From: Streptomyces sp. AV19
GTDB lineage: Bacteria > Actinomycetota > Actinomycetes > Streptomycetales > Streptomycetaceae
NCBI RefSeq assembly: GCF_015999245.1
Contig: NZ_JAEAMR010000007.1
Location: 472,871 to 536,870, forward strand
DNA: 64,000 bases
Reading direction: 5' to 3'
The notes below the pieces were generated by a model, which made no database searches, was not told where the DNA came from, and saw only the letters and a list, made by a program, of their open reading frames with translations. Of the stretch, positions 1-9,854 are shown piece by piece (position 1 is the stretch's first letter; every line of letters begins with the position of its first letter). The translations under genes were made by a program, and so were the position numbers.

Positions 1-347
1 GCACCTGCGAGCACCACCTGGTGCCGTTCCACGGGGTGGCGCACATCGGCTACATCCCGGCCATCAGCGGGAAGATCACCGGGCTGTCGAAGCTGGCCCG
101 CCTGGTGGACGTCTACGCCCGCCGGCCGCAGGTCCAGGAGCGGCTGACCACGCAGATCGCGGACTCGATGTCGGAGATCCTGGAGGCCCGGGGCGTCGTC
201 GTGGTGATCGAGTGCGAGCACATGTGCATGTCCATGCGCGGCATCCGCAAGCCCGGGGCGAAGACGATCACCTCCGCCGTGCGGGGCCAGCTGCGTGACC
301 CCGCGTCGCGTGCGGAGGCGATGAGCCTGATCATGTCCGGCCGCTGA
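1..347 (+). CDS. folE: GTP cyclohydrolase I, C-terminal part (cut by window edge)
   Basis: Catalyses GTP to 7,8-dihydroneopterin triphosphate, the first step of folate synthesis. The reading frame is open from the first base and begins with the family zinc motif CEHH. It continues with [14 protein letters not shown] and EHMCMSMRG, whose Cys is the other zinc ligand. The C-terminal helix ends at LIMSGR, as in actinobacterial FolE. About 115 residues are visible; the N-terminal 85 or so lie outside the window. folP, folB and folK follow 3-6 kb downstream on the same strand. The next gene (an esterase) converges on it with a 13-base gap. Confidence 0.95.
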   Translation, partial: TCEHHLVPFHGVAHIGYIPAISGKITGLSKLARLVDVYARRPQVQERLTTQIADSMSEILEARGVVVVIECEHMCMSMRGIRKPGAKTITSAVRGQLRDPASRAEAMSLIMSGR

Positions 348-360
348 AGGCGGCTGCGGC

Positions 361-1473
361 TCAGGCGCTGAGGCGGCCGCCGATCCACTGCAGGGTGCCG
401 GGGATCTCCCGGCGCCAGGTGTTGAAGCTGTGGCCGCCGCTCTCCAGGATCATCGAGGAGACGCGGGTGGGGTGCTTGGCGGCGAGGTCGATGAACTTCA
501 TCGTGTCCTTGTAGTTGTGCTCGCCCTGCTTGCTGCTGGTCACCAGTATCGAGATCTTGGGCAGCGGCTTGTTCTTCAGCCGCCACATCAGGTCGTTCTC
601 CTGCTCCAGCTTCTTGCTGCCGCCGAAGAGCGAGCCGGTCGTCGGGTCCTGGGGGGCCTTGTAGTAGCCGGAGAGGGCGGCCACCGCGCCGTACGCGTCC
701 GGGTGGCGCATGCCCAGCTTGAGCGCGCAGTAGCCGCCGGTCGAGTCGCCGATCATGCCCCAGTTCTTGGCCTCGGTGCCGATCCGGTACTGCTGCGAGA
801 GCGCCTTGCGGAGGTCCTTGACGAAGAAGGTCTCGGTCTGGGGGCCGCCGGGTATATCCATGCACTCGGTGTCCCGGGGCGGGGCGACGGTCGGCCGCAT
901 CATCACCAGGATGGTGGGCTGCATCTTCTTCTCTTTGGCCAGCTTGTGCGCGGTCTGCGGGTAGTGCAGGCCCTTGATCAGCGCCTCGGCGGTGCCCGGG
1001 TAGCCGGTCAGGACGACGGAGGCGGGAAAGGTGCGCTTGGCGAACTCCGGCTGGAAGTACTCCGGCGGCAGGTAGACGAAGGCCGGGCTGGCGATCTTCG
1101 ACTCAGGTCCCTGGATGTTGACCTTCTCGATCTGGCCCGCCACGCGCGGCACCGAGGCGCGCGGCACGTTCACCTGCTGGACCCCGACGACCTGCACCTG
1201 CTTCTGCCCCGCGCTGTGGTCGACGACGACGCCCTGGTCCTGCTCCTGCCCGAAGAGGTCGGCCCAGGAGGCGTAGAAGCCGAACGAGTAGTTCGCGTAG
1301 AGGCCGATGGCGGCGAACAGGGACAGCTGGGTGACGACCAGCATGCCGATCCGGCCCATGATGGGGCCCACGCCCTTCCTGCCCAGACGCGGCCAGAGCC
1401 AGACGGTCAGTGCGAAGAGCACTACCGCGAGCACTGCCGCCAGCAGGAGAACTGTCTTGCTGGTGAGACCCAT
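361..1473 (-). CDS. membrane-anchored alpha/beta-hydrolase esterase
   Basis: 370 aa. Two hydrophobic segments (about residues 6-27 and 42-62) anchor an extracellular hydrolase domain. The nucleophile elbow GDSTGG lies at 242-247 (Ser244), and a late GGHSF supplies the probable catalytic His348. It resembles the esterase D / antigen-85-like family; the substrate is unknown. It is divergent from the aminoacyl-phosphatidylglycerol synthase gene (172-base gap), so both may act on the envelope, but that is inference. The ATG at the first Met is kept because the N-terminal membrane segment begins immediately after it. Confidence 0.82.
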   Translation of the reverse strand: MGLTSKTVLLLAAVLAVVLFALTVWLWPRLGRKGVGPIMGRIGMLVVTQLSLFAAIGLYANYSFGFYASWADLFGQEQDQGVVVDHSAGQKQVQVVGVQQVNVPRASVPRVAGQIEKVNIQGPESKIASPAFVYLPPEYFQPEFAKRTFPASVVLTGYPGTAEALIKGLHYPQTAHKLAKEKKMQPTILVMMRPTVAPPRDTECMDIPGGPQTETFFVKDLRKALSQQYRIGTEAKNWGMIGDSTGGYCALKLGMRHPDAYGAVAALSGYYKAPQDPTTGSLFGGSKKLEQENDLMWRLKNKPLPKISILVTSSKQGEHNYKDTMKFIDLAAKHPTRVSSMILESGGHSFNTWRREIPGTLQWIGGRLSA

Positions 1474-1644
1474 GAGGTGCTTTCTGCCGGGCGACCCGGC
1501 GCCCGGATCGCGGAATGGTTACTTCTTTCCGGGCCCGGCCCCGGCGGAACCTCAGCCCCGAAACCGTCGTCCTACAGGGCGCACATTGTCCGGAGCGGTA
1601 CGGCCACATGCCGTATGCCCACTCGACATGGACGACGGGAAGAG

Positions 1645-3495
1645 ATGTCTGTCAGGGAAGATGGCAAAAAGTCCGATGGGGTTCCTTCGGGTTCGAAGTG
1701 GCTGTCGGTGTTTGCACGCATGGCCAAGGGCCCGCGACCGGAGCGTGTTCCGGCCGTCGTCGGCACGGTGGCGGCGGTCATCGGACTGATGGACATCGCG
1801 GCCGGGGTCTTCCCCCGGTTCCGCTTCAGCCGCATCCACACGCTCGCCGAGGTGCTGCCCGGCGCCGTCACGCAGCTGGCCGCCGCGGCCTCGATCGTCG
1901 TCGGCATCCTGCTGCTCATGCTGGCCCACGGCCTCAAGCGCGCCAAGTCGCGCGCCTGGTGGGCCGCGGTCGTCGTGCTGCCCGTCGGGGCCGCCGCCCA
2001 CCTGATCTACCGGCACTCGATCGCCGGCGCGGTCTTCTCGCTGCTGCTCTTCGCCTACCTGGTGCGCCACCGCAACGCCTTCACCGCGCTGCCCGACCCG
2101 CGCAGCCGCTGGAAGGCGGTGGCCAACTTCATCCTGATGAGCTGCGCCAGCGTCGGCCTCGGCTGGGTGATCGTCGGCTCGCACCCGGACCAGATGGTCG
2201 GCGACCCGCCGGTCCTGGAACAGATCGAGCACGTGATCTGGGGCCTCTTCGGCTTCGAGGGCTCCATCCGCTACACCGGCGGCGTCGACTACGTCGTCGG
2301 CTACTCGCTGGGCGCCCTCGGCCTGCTGACCCTGGCCACCACCGCCTTCCTGGCCTTCCGCCCCGAGTACCCCGCCGCCGTCCTCACCGAGGAGGACGAG
2401 GACCGGCTGCGCGAGCTGCTCGCCAAGCACGGCGAGCGCGACTCGCTGGGCCACTTCGCGCTGCGCCGCGACAAGAGCGTCGTCTTCTCGCCCTCCGGCA
2501 AGGCCGCCGTTTCCTACCGCGTCGTCTCCGGCGTCATGCTCGCCAGCGGTGACCCCATCGGCGACGTCGAGGCCTGGCCGGGCGCCATCGAGAAGTTCAT
2601 GGAGCTGGCCAAGCGCCACTCCTGGACCCCCGCCGTCAACGGCTGCAGCGAGACCGGCGGCGAGGTCTGGACCCGCGAGACCGGGCTGGACGCCCTGGAG
2701 ATGGGCGACGAGGCCATCGTCGAGGTCGCCGACTTCAGCCTGAGCGGCCGCTCCATGCGCAACGTCCGCCAGATGGTCAAGCGCATCGAGCGCAACGGCT
2801 ACACCACCAAGGTGCGCCGCGTCGGCGACCTTTCCCCCGAGGAGCTGGAGGTCGTCCAGCGGGCGTCCAACGCCTGGCGCGACACCGAGGAGGAGCGCGG
2901 CTTCTCCATGGCCCTGGGCCGCATCGGCGACCCCAAGGACCTGGACGCGATCATCGCCACCGCCCACAAGGACCCGGAGGAGGGCGAGGACGCCCCCTTC
3001 GGCGATCTGAAGGCCATGCAGCACTACGTGCCGTGGGGCAAGGACGGCAGCTCCCTGGAGCTGATGCGCCGCGACCGCAGCGCCGACCCGGGCATGAACG
3101 AGCTGCTGATCGTCGCCTTCCTCCAGGCCGCTCCCGAGCTCAAGATCAAGCGCATGTCGCTGAACTTCGCGTTCTTCCGCTCCGCCCTGGAGCGCGGCGG
3201 CAAGCTGGGCGCCGGTCCGGTGGTCCGGATCCAGCGCGGGGTGCTGCTGTTCCTCTCGCGCTGGTTCCAGATCGAGTCGCTCTACAAGTTCAACGAGAAG
3301 TTCCGCCCCCGCTGGGAGCCGCGCTTCATCGTCTTCCCCAACAGCCGCGACCTGCCGCGCATCGGCTTCGCGATGATGCAGGCCGAGGGCTTCCTGGAGC
3401 TGCCGCGGCTGCTGCGCCGCCGCCCCGCCCCGCCGAAGTCCAGCGGCATGGACAGCGAGCCGGTGGAGCAGGCCGAGGTCACGCGCGCCGCGTGA
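1645..3495 (+). CDS. MprF-like aminoacyl-phosphatidylglycerol synthase (DUF2156)
   Basis: 616 aa from the ATG at 1645. That start follows GGGAAG and gives an N-terminus (MSVREDGKKS) leading directly into the first membrane helix; the open frame extends upstream only as antisense to the esterase. Several hydrophobic segments occupy residues 30-240. The cytosolic C-terminal half is a DUF2156/GNAT-like synthase domain (FALRRDKSVVFSPSG, SGVMLASGDPIGD, ERGFSMALGRIGD, LMRRDRSADPGMNELL). MprF/LysX-family enzymes transfer an amino acid from aminoacyl-tRNA to phosphatidylglycerol, lowering membrane charge and conferring cationic-peptide resistance. The amino acid used here cannot be read from sequence. 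A strong hairpin follows the stop. Confidence 0.85.
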   Translation: MSVREDGKKSDGVPSGSKWLSVFARMAKGPRPERVPAVVGTVAAVIGLMDIAAGVFPRFRFSRIHTLAEVLPGAVTQLAAAASIVVGILLLMLAHGLKRAKSRAWWAAVVVLPVGAAAHLIYRHSIAGAVFSLLLFAYLVRHRNAFTALPDPRSRWKAVANFILMSCASVGLGWVIVGSHPDQMVGDPPVLEQIEHVIWGLFGFEGSIRYTGGVDYVVGYSLGALGLLTLATTAFLAFRPEYPAAVLTEEDEDRLRELLAKHGERDSLGHFALRRDKSVVFSPSGKAAVSYRVVSGVMLASGDPIGDVEAWPGAIEKFMELAKRHSWTPAVNGCSETGGEVWTRETGLDALEMGDEAIVEVADFSLSGRSMRNVRQMVKRIERNGYTTKVRRVGDLSPEELEVVQRASNAWRDTEEERGFSMALGRIGDPKDLDAIIATAHKDPEEGEDAPFGDLKAMQHYVPWGKDGSSLELMRRDRSADPGMNELLIVAFLQAAPELKIKRMSLNFAFFRSALERGGKLGAGPVVRIQRGVLLFLSRWFQIESLYKFNEKFRPRWEPRFIVFPNSRDLPRIGFAMMQAEGFLELPRLLRRRPAPPKSSGMDSEPVEQAEVTRAA

Positions 3496-3513
3496 CGTCG
3501 TGACAGCTGCGTG

Positions 3514-3551
3514 GCAGGCCCCCGTCGGACCCCGGTCCGGCGGGGGCCTGC
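3514..3551 (+). terminator. rho-independent-type hairpin after the DUF2156 gene
   Basis: Perfect 11-bp stem (GCAGGCCCCCG at 3514-3524 with CGGGGGCCTGC at 3541-3551) and a 16-base loop. It starts 18 bases after the stop codon and lies upstream of the folP promoter, so it separates the lipid gene from the folate cluster. There is no U-tract, which is usual in Streptomyces. Confidence 0.7.
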
Positions 3552-3603
3552 GCTGTGTCGGCCGGTCGGCGGCGCCCTCCCGGCACGGCCTAGGCTGGTC
3601 GGC

Positions 3604-4481
<878 letters not shown>

Positions 4482-4485
<4 letters not shown>

Positions 4486-4982
4486 GCGGGGCTCCCCGTA
4501 CGGACGCCGAGCGGGTCGAGGAGGCCAACACGGCTCTGTACGAGGCGGTGGAGCGCGGCGACACGGAGGCCATGAGCCGGCTGTGGCTGGACGACCCCGA
4601 CACCGAGGTCTCGTGCGTGCACCCGGGCTGGCCGGTGCTGCGCGGCCGGGGCGAGGTGCTCCGCTCGTACGCGCTGATCATGGCGAGCACCGACTACATC
4701 CAGTTCTTCCTGACCGACGTCGAGGTGTCGGTGGCCGGTGACACCGCGCTGGTGACCTGCACCGAGAACATCCTCAGCGGGGCTCCGGCGGAGGCCGAGG
4801 GCGAGCTGGGGCCGCTGGTCGGCCAGCTGGTCGTGGCGACCAACGCGTTCCGCCGGGTGGGCTCGGAGTGGAAGGTGTGGTCGCACCACGGCTCGCCGGT
4901 GCTGGCGGGCCGGGAGGACGAGGAGTACGAGCGCGAGGAGGGTCCGGACGGTCCGGACGAGGGCCCGGGCGCGGCGGCCTGA
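4482..4982 (+). CDS. NTF2-like (SnoaL/DUF4440-type) protein in the folate cluster
   Basis: 166 aa from the GTG at 4482, overlapping the folP stop by 4 bases. It has the NTF2/SnoaL cone-fold pattern: an N-terminal helix (EANTALYEAVERGD), a DTEVSCVHPGWPVLRGR strand-loop and a C-terminal WKVWSHHGSP strand. The acidic low-complexity tail (EDEEYEREEGPDG) is typical of streptomycete copies. Its place between folP and folB is conserved in Streptomyces, but no folate reaction is known for it. A pterin-binding or accessory role is only a guess from context. Confidence 0.8.
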
Positions 4983-5262
4983 CGGATTCGTGGCCATTTG
5001 TTCGAGCCGCTCGCGGGCCGGGTATGGGTGCACGTACAGCGGCGCGCGCACCGGCCGTGCACCGGCCGTGCGGACCGGCGGGCTCCGGTGACCGGTCGCC
5101 GGGCCGATCCCCGGCACGGGCACCCACGGACGGGCGCTGTCGGTGCCCGCAGGTAGATTCGACGTTGGGCATCCCGGTCGAAGGCCGGGACGGGAGTCCG
5201 TTTCCCCCGTCGCCGCCCCGGCGTGGGCGGCGCCCCATCGACGACCAGCAGGAGTGATTCGT

Positions 5263-5622
5263 GTGGACCGTGTCGCGCTGCGCGGCCTGAAGGCTCGTGG
5301 GCACCACGGGGTCTTCCCCCGAGAACGCGAAGAGGGCCAGACCTTCATCGTGGACCTCGTGCTGAGCCTGGACACCCGGCCCGCCGCGGCCTCCGACGAT
5401 CTCACGAAGACCGTGCACTACGGCGTGGTGGCCGAGGAGGTCGTGGCCGTCGTGGAGGGGGAGCCGGTCGACCTCATCGAGACCCTGGCCGAGCGGATCG
5501 CCCAGCAGTGCCTCAAGCACGACGCCGTCCTGGAGGTCGAGGTCGTCGTGCACAAGCCGGACGCCCCGATCACCGTGCCCTTCGACGACGTGACCGTCAC
5601 GATCACCCGGAGCCGAGTATGA
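5263..5622 (+). CDS. folB: dihydroneopterin aldolase
   Basis: 119 aa. Cleaves 7,8-dihydroneopterin to 6-hydroxymethyl-dihydropterin plus glycolaldehyde. Motifs: LRGLKARGHHGVFPRER at the start, TVHYGVVAEEV, PVDLIETLAERIA and the C-terminal HKPDAPITVPFDDVTV. The GTG at 5263 is preferred over the in-frame GTG at 5254 because AGGAG (5250-5254) then lies at a normal 8-base spacing and the protein begins as usual for the family. The 280 bases before it have no gene; a TAGATT box near 5154 may be the promoter. It overlaps folK by 4 bases. Confidence 0.93.
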   Translation: MDRVALRGLKARGHHGVFPREREEGQTFIVDLVLSLDTRPAAASDDLTKTVHYGVVAEEVVAVVEGEPVDLIETLAERIAQQCLKHDAVLEVEVVVHKPDAPITVPFDDVTVTITRSRV

Positions 5623-6212
5623 GCAGCAGCGACCCGACCGTGCAGCCGGTGCCCTCCTCCGTGACGGAGCAGGTGGACGCCGCCGACGTCACGCTGAGCA
5701 ATCCGCAGTGGGCCGTGCTGTCCCTCGGCAGCAACCTGGGCAACCGCCTGGAGACCCTCCAGGGTGCCGTCGACGCCCTGGAGGACACCCCAGGCGTGCG
5801 GGTCAAGGCGGTCTCCCCGGTCTACGAGACGGATCCCTGGGGCGTGGAGCCGGGCTCCCAGCCCGCGTACTTCAACGCGGTCGTGCTGGTGAAGACCACG
5901 CTGCCGCCGGCCTCGCTGCTGGAGCGCGGCCATGCGATCGAGGAGGCGTTCGAGCGGGTGCGCGACGAGCGCTGGGGCCCGCGGACGATCGACGTCGACA
6001 TCGTCACCTATCAGGACGTGGTCTCCGACGACCCGCGGCTGACGCTGCCGCACCCGCGCGCGCACGAACGTGCCTTCGTGCTGGTTCCGTGGTACGACGT
6101 GGATCCGGAGGCGGTTGTTCCGGGGCGCGGTCCGGTGGTCGATCTGCTGGCCGGACTCGACCGGGGCGGCGTGCGGTCCCGGACGGATCTGGAACTCCGG
6201 CTGCCCGAATAG
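5619..6212 (+). CDS. folK: 6-hydroxymethyl-7,8-dihydropterin pyrophosphokinase
   Basis: 197 aa. Transfers pyrophosphate from ATP to 6-hydroxymethyl-dihydropterin, making the FolP substrate. Motifs: LSLGSNLGNRLETLQGAVDAL, SPVYETDPWGVEPGSQPAYFNAV, and the magnesium-binding GPRTIDVDIVTY (Asp-X-Asp). An extra 30 residues precede the HPPK fold, as in other streptomycete enzymes. The ATG overlaps the folB stop (ATGA), so folB-folK are translationally coupled. Confidence 0.94.
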   Translation: MSSSDPTVQPVPSSVTEQVDAADVTLSNPQWAVLSLGSNLGNRLETLQGAVDALEDTPGVRVKAVSPVYETDPWGVEPGSQPAYFNAVVLVKTTLPPASLLERGHAIEEAFERVRDERWGPRTIDVDIVTYQDVVSDDPRLTLPHPRAHERAFVLVPWYDVDPEAVVPGRGPVVDLLAGLDRGGVRSRTDLELRLPE

Positions 6213-6256
6213 CCGTTGAGCAAGCGCTGAGGTACGGACGACGGGACGACGACGCG

Positions 6257-6775
6257 ATGACGACGAGGGGCGACGGCTCGGTGAAGCAACTTCGGATCGG
6301 GGTGCTGCTCGGCCTGTTCATCGCGGCCGGGGTGCTGTCGTGGGCCGGTGCCCGGCTGTGGAACGCCTTCGGCACGCTGCCGGGCGTGCCCGTCGCCGCG
6401 CCGATCGTCCTCGCCGTCATCGCCGTCGTGCTCTTCGCGACGGCGATCTCGATCCGCGCCCGGCTGCGGGCGCAGCGCGAGCGGCGCCCCGGCGCGAAGG
6501 GCGTCGATCCGCTGCTCGCGGCCCGGGCGGTGGTTTTCGGCCAGGCGAGCGCCCTGGTGGCGGCCCTGGTCTCCGGCGCGTACGGCGGGGTGGGCGTCTT
6601 CCTGCTGCTCGACGGCGTGGAGTCGGACGCGCGGCGGGAGCAGGCGATCTACGCGGGGGCGTCGGTGCTGGCGGGGGCGTGCGTGGTGGCGGCGGCGTTC
6701 TTCATGGAGCGGGTGTGCAAGTTGCCGGAGGACGAGGACGAGGGGTCGGGGCCGACGGGCTCGGCGGCGGCGTAG
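6257..6775 (+). CDS. DUF3180 membrane protein
   Basis: 172 aa with four predicted membrane helices (about 17-34, 42-60, 90-110, 130-150) and the conserved RARLRAQRERRPGAKGVDPLLAARAVVFGQASALV stretch (shown here as a region, about residues 74-107) that marks the actinobacterial DUF3180 family next to folK. Function unknown. A GTG at 6281 (VKQLRIGVL), with GAGGGG 10 bases before it, is an alternative start. It is probably transcribed with folK (44-base gap). Its 3' end faces the transporter ATPase gene across a repeat-rich spacer. Confidence 0.82.
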   Translation: MTTRGDGSVKQLRIGVLLGLFIAAGVLSWAGARLWNAFGTLPGVPVAAPIVLAVIAVVLFATAISIRARLRAQRERRPGAKGVDPLLAARAVVFGQASALVAALVSGAYGGVGVFLLLDGVESDARREQAIYAGASVLAGACVVAAAFFMERVCKLPEDEDEGSGPTGSAAA

Positions 6776-7092
6776 GGGGGCGCCCCGGTCCTGCCCCGAC
6801 CTCTTCTGTGGGGCTGCGCCCCTGCACGACCCCACCCATGGCGCGCGGCGTGCGCCAGGACGCGGGGGCTTCGCCCCCTGCACCCCCACCGGGGCCCCTT
6901 TCGGGGCTTCGCTCCGGGCCCCCTCAATGCGGCTTCGCCGCATGTCCTCAAACTCCCCGGAGGGGGCAACCCCCGGACGGGCTGGGTTGGGGTGCAGGGG
7001 GCGCAGCCCCGCTCGTCCGCGCGGAGCGCGGTGTCCCGGGTCCGGGGCCCCGTCCCGGGAAACGGTGAAAGGACGGCGGGGCCGGGGCGTCC
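6776..7092. repeat. GC-rich intergenic repeat element (copy A)
   Basis: A 317-base gene-free spacer between convergent genes. It holds stacked short palindromes of the GGGGCTTCGCCCC type, a CGGCTTCGCCG hairpin, a variant of the CCGGACGGGCTG core near 6985-6996, and the family terminal sequence GGAAACGGTGAAAGG (7058-7072). The usual left inverted terminus (CCCTTTCACCGTTTC) is not present in this copy. No coding signal was seen. Confidence 0.75.
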
Positions 7093-8274
7093 TCACCTCT
7101 TCGACACCGTCCGCAGATTCACGTCCGCCCGCTCCGAGCCCGCCGCGTCCGCGCCGATCGAGCGCCGCAGCGCCTCGTGCAGGCTCGCGGGGGTCAGGAC
7201 GCCCAGGAAGTGGTCGTCCCGCTCCCCGTCCAGCACCGCGATCCACCCCGCGTCGTGCTGCAGCATCGTGCTGAACGCCTGCTTCAGCGGCGCCCCCAGC
7301 GGAAGCCACGCGTCCATGCGCCGGGCCCGGTCCCGGACCGTGCCCGCCCCGCCCGCGTGGGCGATCGTGTCCGCCGCGACCCACCCGTGCAGCCGGTCCG
7401 CGTCGTCGAGGACGACCGCCCAGTGCGCCCCGTCCCGCGCGAGCCGCTCCGCCGCCGCGGAGAGCGGGTCGTCCAGGTGGACGACGGGCGGGGACTCCAG
7501 GTCGCCCCGCTCGATCGGGGTGACGGACAGCCGCTTCAGACCGCGGTCGGCACCGACGAAATCGGCGACGTACGGCGTGGCCGGAGTGCCCAGCACCGCC
7601 GCCGGCGCGTCGAACTGCTCGATGCGGCCCTGCCCGTAGACCGCGATCCGGTCGCCGAGGCGGACCGCCTCCTCGATGTCGTGGGTGACGAAGAGCACTG
7701 TCTTGCGCACCTGCGACTGGAGCCGCAGGAACTCGTTCTGCAGGTGCTCCCGCACCACCGGGTCCACCGCGCCGAACGGCTCGTCCATCAGGAGCACCGG
7801 CGGGTCCGCGGCGAGCGCCCGCGCGACGCCGACGCGCTGGCGCTGCCCGCCGGAGAGCTGGTCGGGGTAGCGGTCGCCGTGGACGGCCGGGTCGAGGCCG
7901 ACCAGTTCCAGCAGTTCCGCCGCCCGCGCCCGGGCCTTTTTGCGCGGCCAGCCCAGCAGGTGCGGGACGGTCGCGGTGTTGTCGAGCACGGTCCGGTGCG
8001 GGAAGAGCCCGACCTGCTGGATCACGTAGCCGATGCGGCGGCGCAGGGCGACCGGGTCGATGTGCGCGATGTCCTCGCCGTCCAGCAGGATCCGGCCGCT
8101 CGTCGGTTCCTCGAGCCGGTTGACCATCTTCATGGTGGTCGTCTTGCCGCAGCCCGAGGGCCCGACGAGGGTGACGATCTCGCCTTCGGCGACCTCGAAG
8201 GACAGATCGTCCACCGCGGTCGTGCCGTCGGCCCAGCGCTTGGTCACGTGCTCGAAACGGATCACGCCGTCCAT
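7093..8274 (-). CDS. glycine betaine/osmoprotectant ABC transporter ATPase with CBS domains
   Basis: 393 aa, OpuCA/ProV type. Walker A GPSGCGKTT at 38-46, Q-loop VIQQVGLFPH at 84-93, signature LSGGQRQR at 140-147, Walker B LLMDEP at 161-166, and the switch-His region VTHDIEEA. After the nucleotide-binding domain, residues about 240-380 form a tandem CBS module, which in this family senses ionic strength or nucleotides to gate uptake. It is divergent from the two permeases and the binding protein; the 132-base gap 8275-8406 must hold both promoters. The substrate (glycine betaine, choline, carnitine or proline betaine) is inferred from family. Confidence 0.92.
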   Translation of the reverse strand: MDGVIRFEHVTKRWADGTTAVDDLSFEVAEGEIVTLVGPSGCGKTTTMKMVNRLEEPTSGRILLDGEDIAHIDPVALRRRIGYVIQQVGLFPHRTVLDNTATVPHLLGWPRKKARARAAELLELVGLDPAVHGDRYPDQLSGGQRQRVGVARALAADPPVLLMDEPFGAVDPVVREHLQNEFLRLQSQVRKTVLFVTHDIEEAVRLGDRIAVYGQGRIEQFDAPAAVLGTPATPYVADFVGADRGLKRLSVTPIERGDLESPPVVHLDDPLSAAAERLARDGAHWAVVLDDADRLHGWVAADTIAHAGGAGTVRDRARRMDAWLPLGAPLKQAFSTMLQHDAGWIAVLDGERDDHFLGVLTPASLHEALRRSIGADAAGSERADVNLRTVSKR

Positions 8275-8406
8275 TGTGCGGGGTGCGCCGGCTTCGCCGG
8301 ATACCGGCCGTGTGTCGGCTGTGCGGAGGCCCGCAGGCGGTTGTCAGTGGCCGGGGTTAGGGTCGTTGGTGACCGTCGGTGAAGGCCCAGGGGGAGGTGA
8401 GCGCAC

Positions 8407-9099
8407 ATGGCGGGGGAGGGTGGCAACTGCCTGATCCGCAACGACTGGATCTGCGCGGAGTACGTGCGCACCAGGGGGCAGGAGCTGATCGACGCGACGC
8501 TCCAGCACGTCGGCATCACCGTGGCGTCGGTGCTCATCGGCCTGCTGATCGCCTTCCCGCTGGCGCTGGCCGCCCGCCGGTGGCGGGGCGCGGCGGGCCC
8601 GGTGCTCGGGATGACGACGGTGCTCTACACGATTCCGTCCCTGGCGATGTTCTCGCTGCTCGTGCCGGTCTTCGGGCTGTCCGCGGCGGTCGTGGTCACC
8701 GGCCTGGTGCTCTATTCGCTGACGATCCTCGTGCGCAACATCCTGGCCGGGCTGGCGGCCGTGCCCGAGGAGGCCCGGGAGGCGGCCCGGGGCATGGGGT
8801 ACGGCCCGGTGCGGCTGCTGTTCGCGGTGGAGCTGCCGCTCGCCCTGCCCGCGGTGATGGCGGGCGTGCGCATCGCCACGGTCACCACCGTCTCGCTCAC
8901 CACCGTCGGCGCGCTCACCGGCTACGGCGGCCTGGGCAACCTGATCTACGAGGGCCTGCACAGCATCTTCAAGGCCGAGGTCCTCACCGCGTCCGTGCTG
9001 TGCGTGCTGCTGGCCGCGGTCGCCGACGTGCTGCTGCTCCTCCTCCAGCGGCTGCTGACGCCATGGACCCGGACCGGCCGGAAGAGGGCGGTGGCCTGA
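8407..9099 (+). CDS. osmoprotectant ABC transporter permease (OpuCB/ProW-like)
   Basis: 230 aa, about six membrane helices, with the EAA coupling loop EAARGMGYGPVRLLFAVELP that docks on the ATPase. The start at 8407 follows GGGGAGG with normal spacing, and TAGGGT near 8356 is a candidate -10. The stop overlaps the next ATG (TGATG), so both permease halves are made together. The two permeases are distinct proteins, as in the OpuB/OpuC and YehW/YehY systems. Confidence 0.9.
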   Translation: MAGEGGNCLIRNDWICAEYVRTRGQELIDATLQHVGITVASVLIGLLIAFPLALAARRWRGAAGPVLGMTTVLYTIPSLAMFSLLVPVFGLSAAVVVTGLVLYSLTILVRNILAGLAAVPEEAREAARGMGYGPVRLLFAVELPLALPAVMAGVRIATVTTVSLTTVGALTGYGGLGNLIYEGLHSIFKAEVLTASVLCVLLAAVADVLLLLLQRLLTPWTRTGRKRAVA

Positions 9100-9854
9100 T
9101 GGGCGTGATCTCCCGTACCTGGACGTGGCTGACCACGGGGGCGCACTGGTCCGGCCCCGACGGGGTGTGGCACCGGCTGGCCGAGCACCTGGAGCTCACC
9201 GCGGTCTGCCTGGTCATCTCCTGCGTCGTCGCCCTGCCCCTGGCCGTCGTGCTGGGCCACACGGGCCGCGGCGGAGCGCTCGCGGTGAACCTGTCCAACG
9301 CGGGCCGCGCGGTGCCCACCTTCGCGGTGCTGGTGCTGCTCACCCTCGGGCCCCTGGGGGCGTACGAGCCGTGGCCCACGGTCCTCGCCCTCGTGCTCTT
9401 CGCGATACCCCCGCTCCTGACCAACGCCTACGTGGGCATGCGCCAGGTCGACCGCGGCGTCGTCGAGGCGGCCCGGGGCATGGGGATGTCGGGCCGGCAG
9501 GTGATCGGCCGGGTCGAACTGCCACTGGCGCTGCCGCTGGTGATGACCGGGGTGCGTTCCGCCGCCGTCCAGGTGGTGGCCACGGTCTCCATCGCCGCGA
9601 TGGTCGGGGGCGGGGGCCTCGGCCGGATCATCACGGCGGGCTTCCGGCTCACCGACACCGCGCAGGTGGTCGCCGGGGCGCTGCTGGTGGCCGCGCTGGC
9701 GCTGCTGGTCGAGGGCGTGTTCGTGGCCCTGGAGCGGTACTTGGGCCGCAGGCGGAGACGCCGCGGCACGGCCCCCGGCCCCGGGCCCGGCCCCGGATCC
9801 GACGAAGCCGCCGGAAGCACGTCGCCTGTCCCGAACGAATGGAGTGCCGCATGA
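9099..9854 (+). CDS. osmoprotectant ABC transporter permease (OpuCD/YehY-like)
   Basis: 251 aa from the ATG at 9099, which shares one base with the previous stop and has AGGGCGGTGG upstream; an ATG at 9063 in the same frame is less likely. There are five or six membrane helices, with the EAA loop EAARGMGMSGRQVIGRVELP. The C-terminus ends in a basic, then Gly/Pro-rich tail (RRRRRRGTAPGPGPGPGS). It pairs with the preceding permease to form the channel. The stop overlaps the binding-protein ATG by 4 bases. Confidence 0.9.
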   Translation: MGVISRTWTWLTTGAHWSGPDGVWHRLAEHLELTAVCLVISCVVALPLAVVLGHTGRGGALAVNLSNAGRAVPTFAVLVLLTLGPLGAYEPWPTVLALVLFAIPPLLTNAYVGMRQVDRGVVEAARGMGMSGRQVIGRVELPLALPLVMTGVRSAAVQVVATVSIAAMVGGGGLGRIITAGFRLTDTAQVVAGALLVAALALLVEGVFVALERYLGRRRRRRGTAPGPGPGPGSDEAAGSTSPVPNEWSAA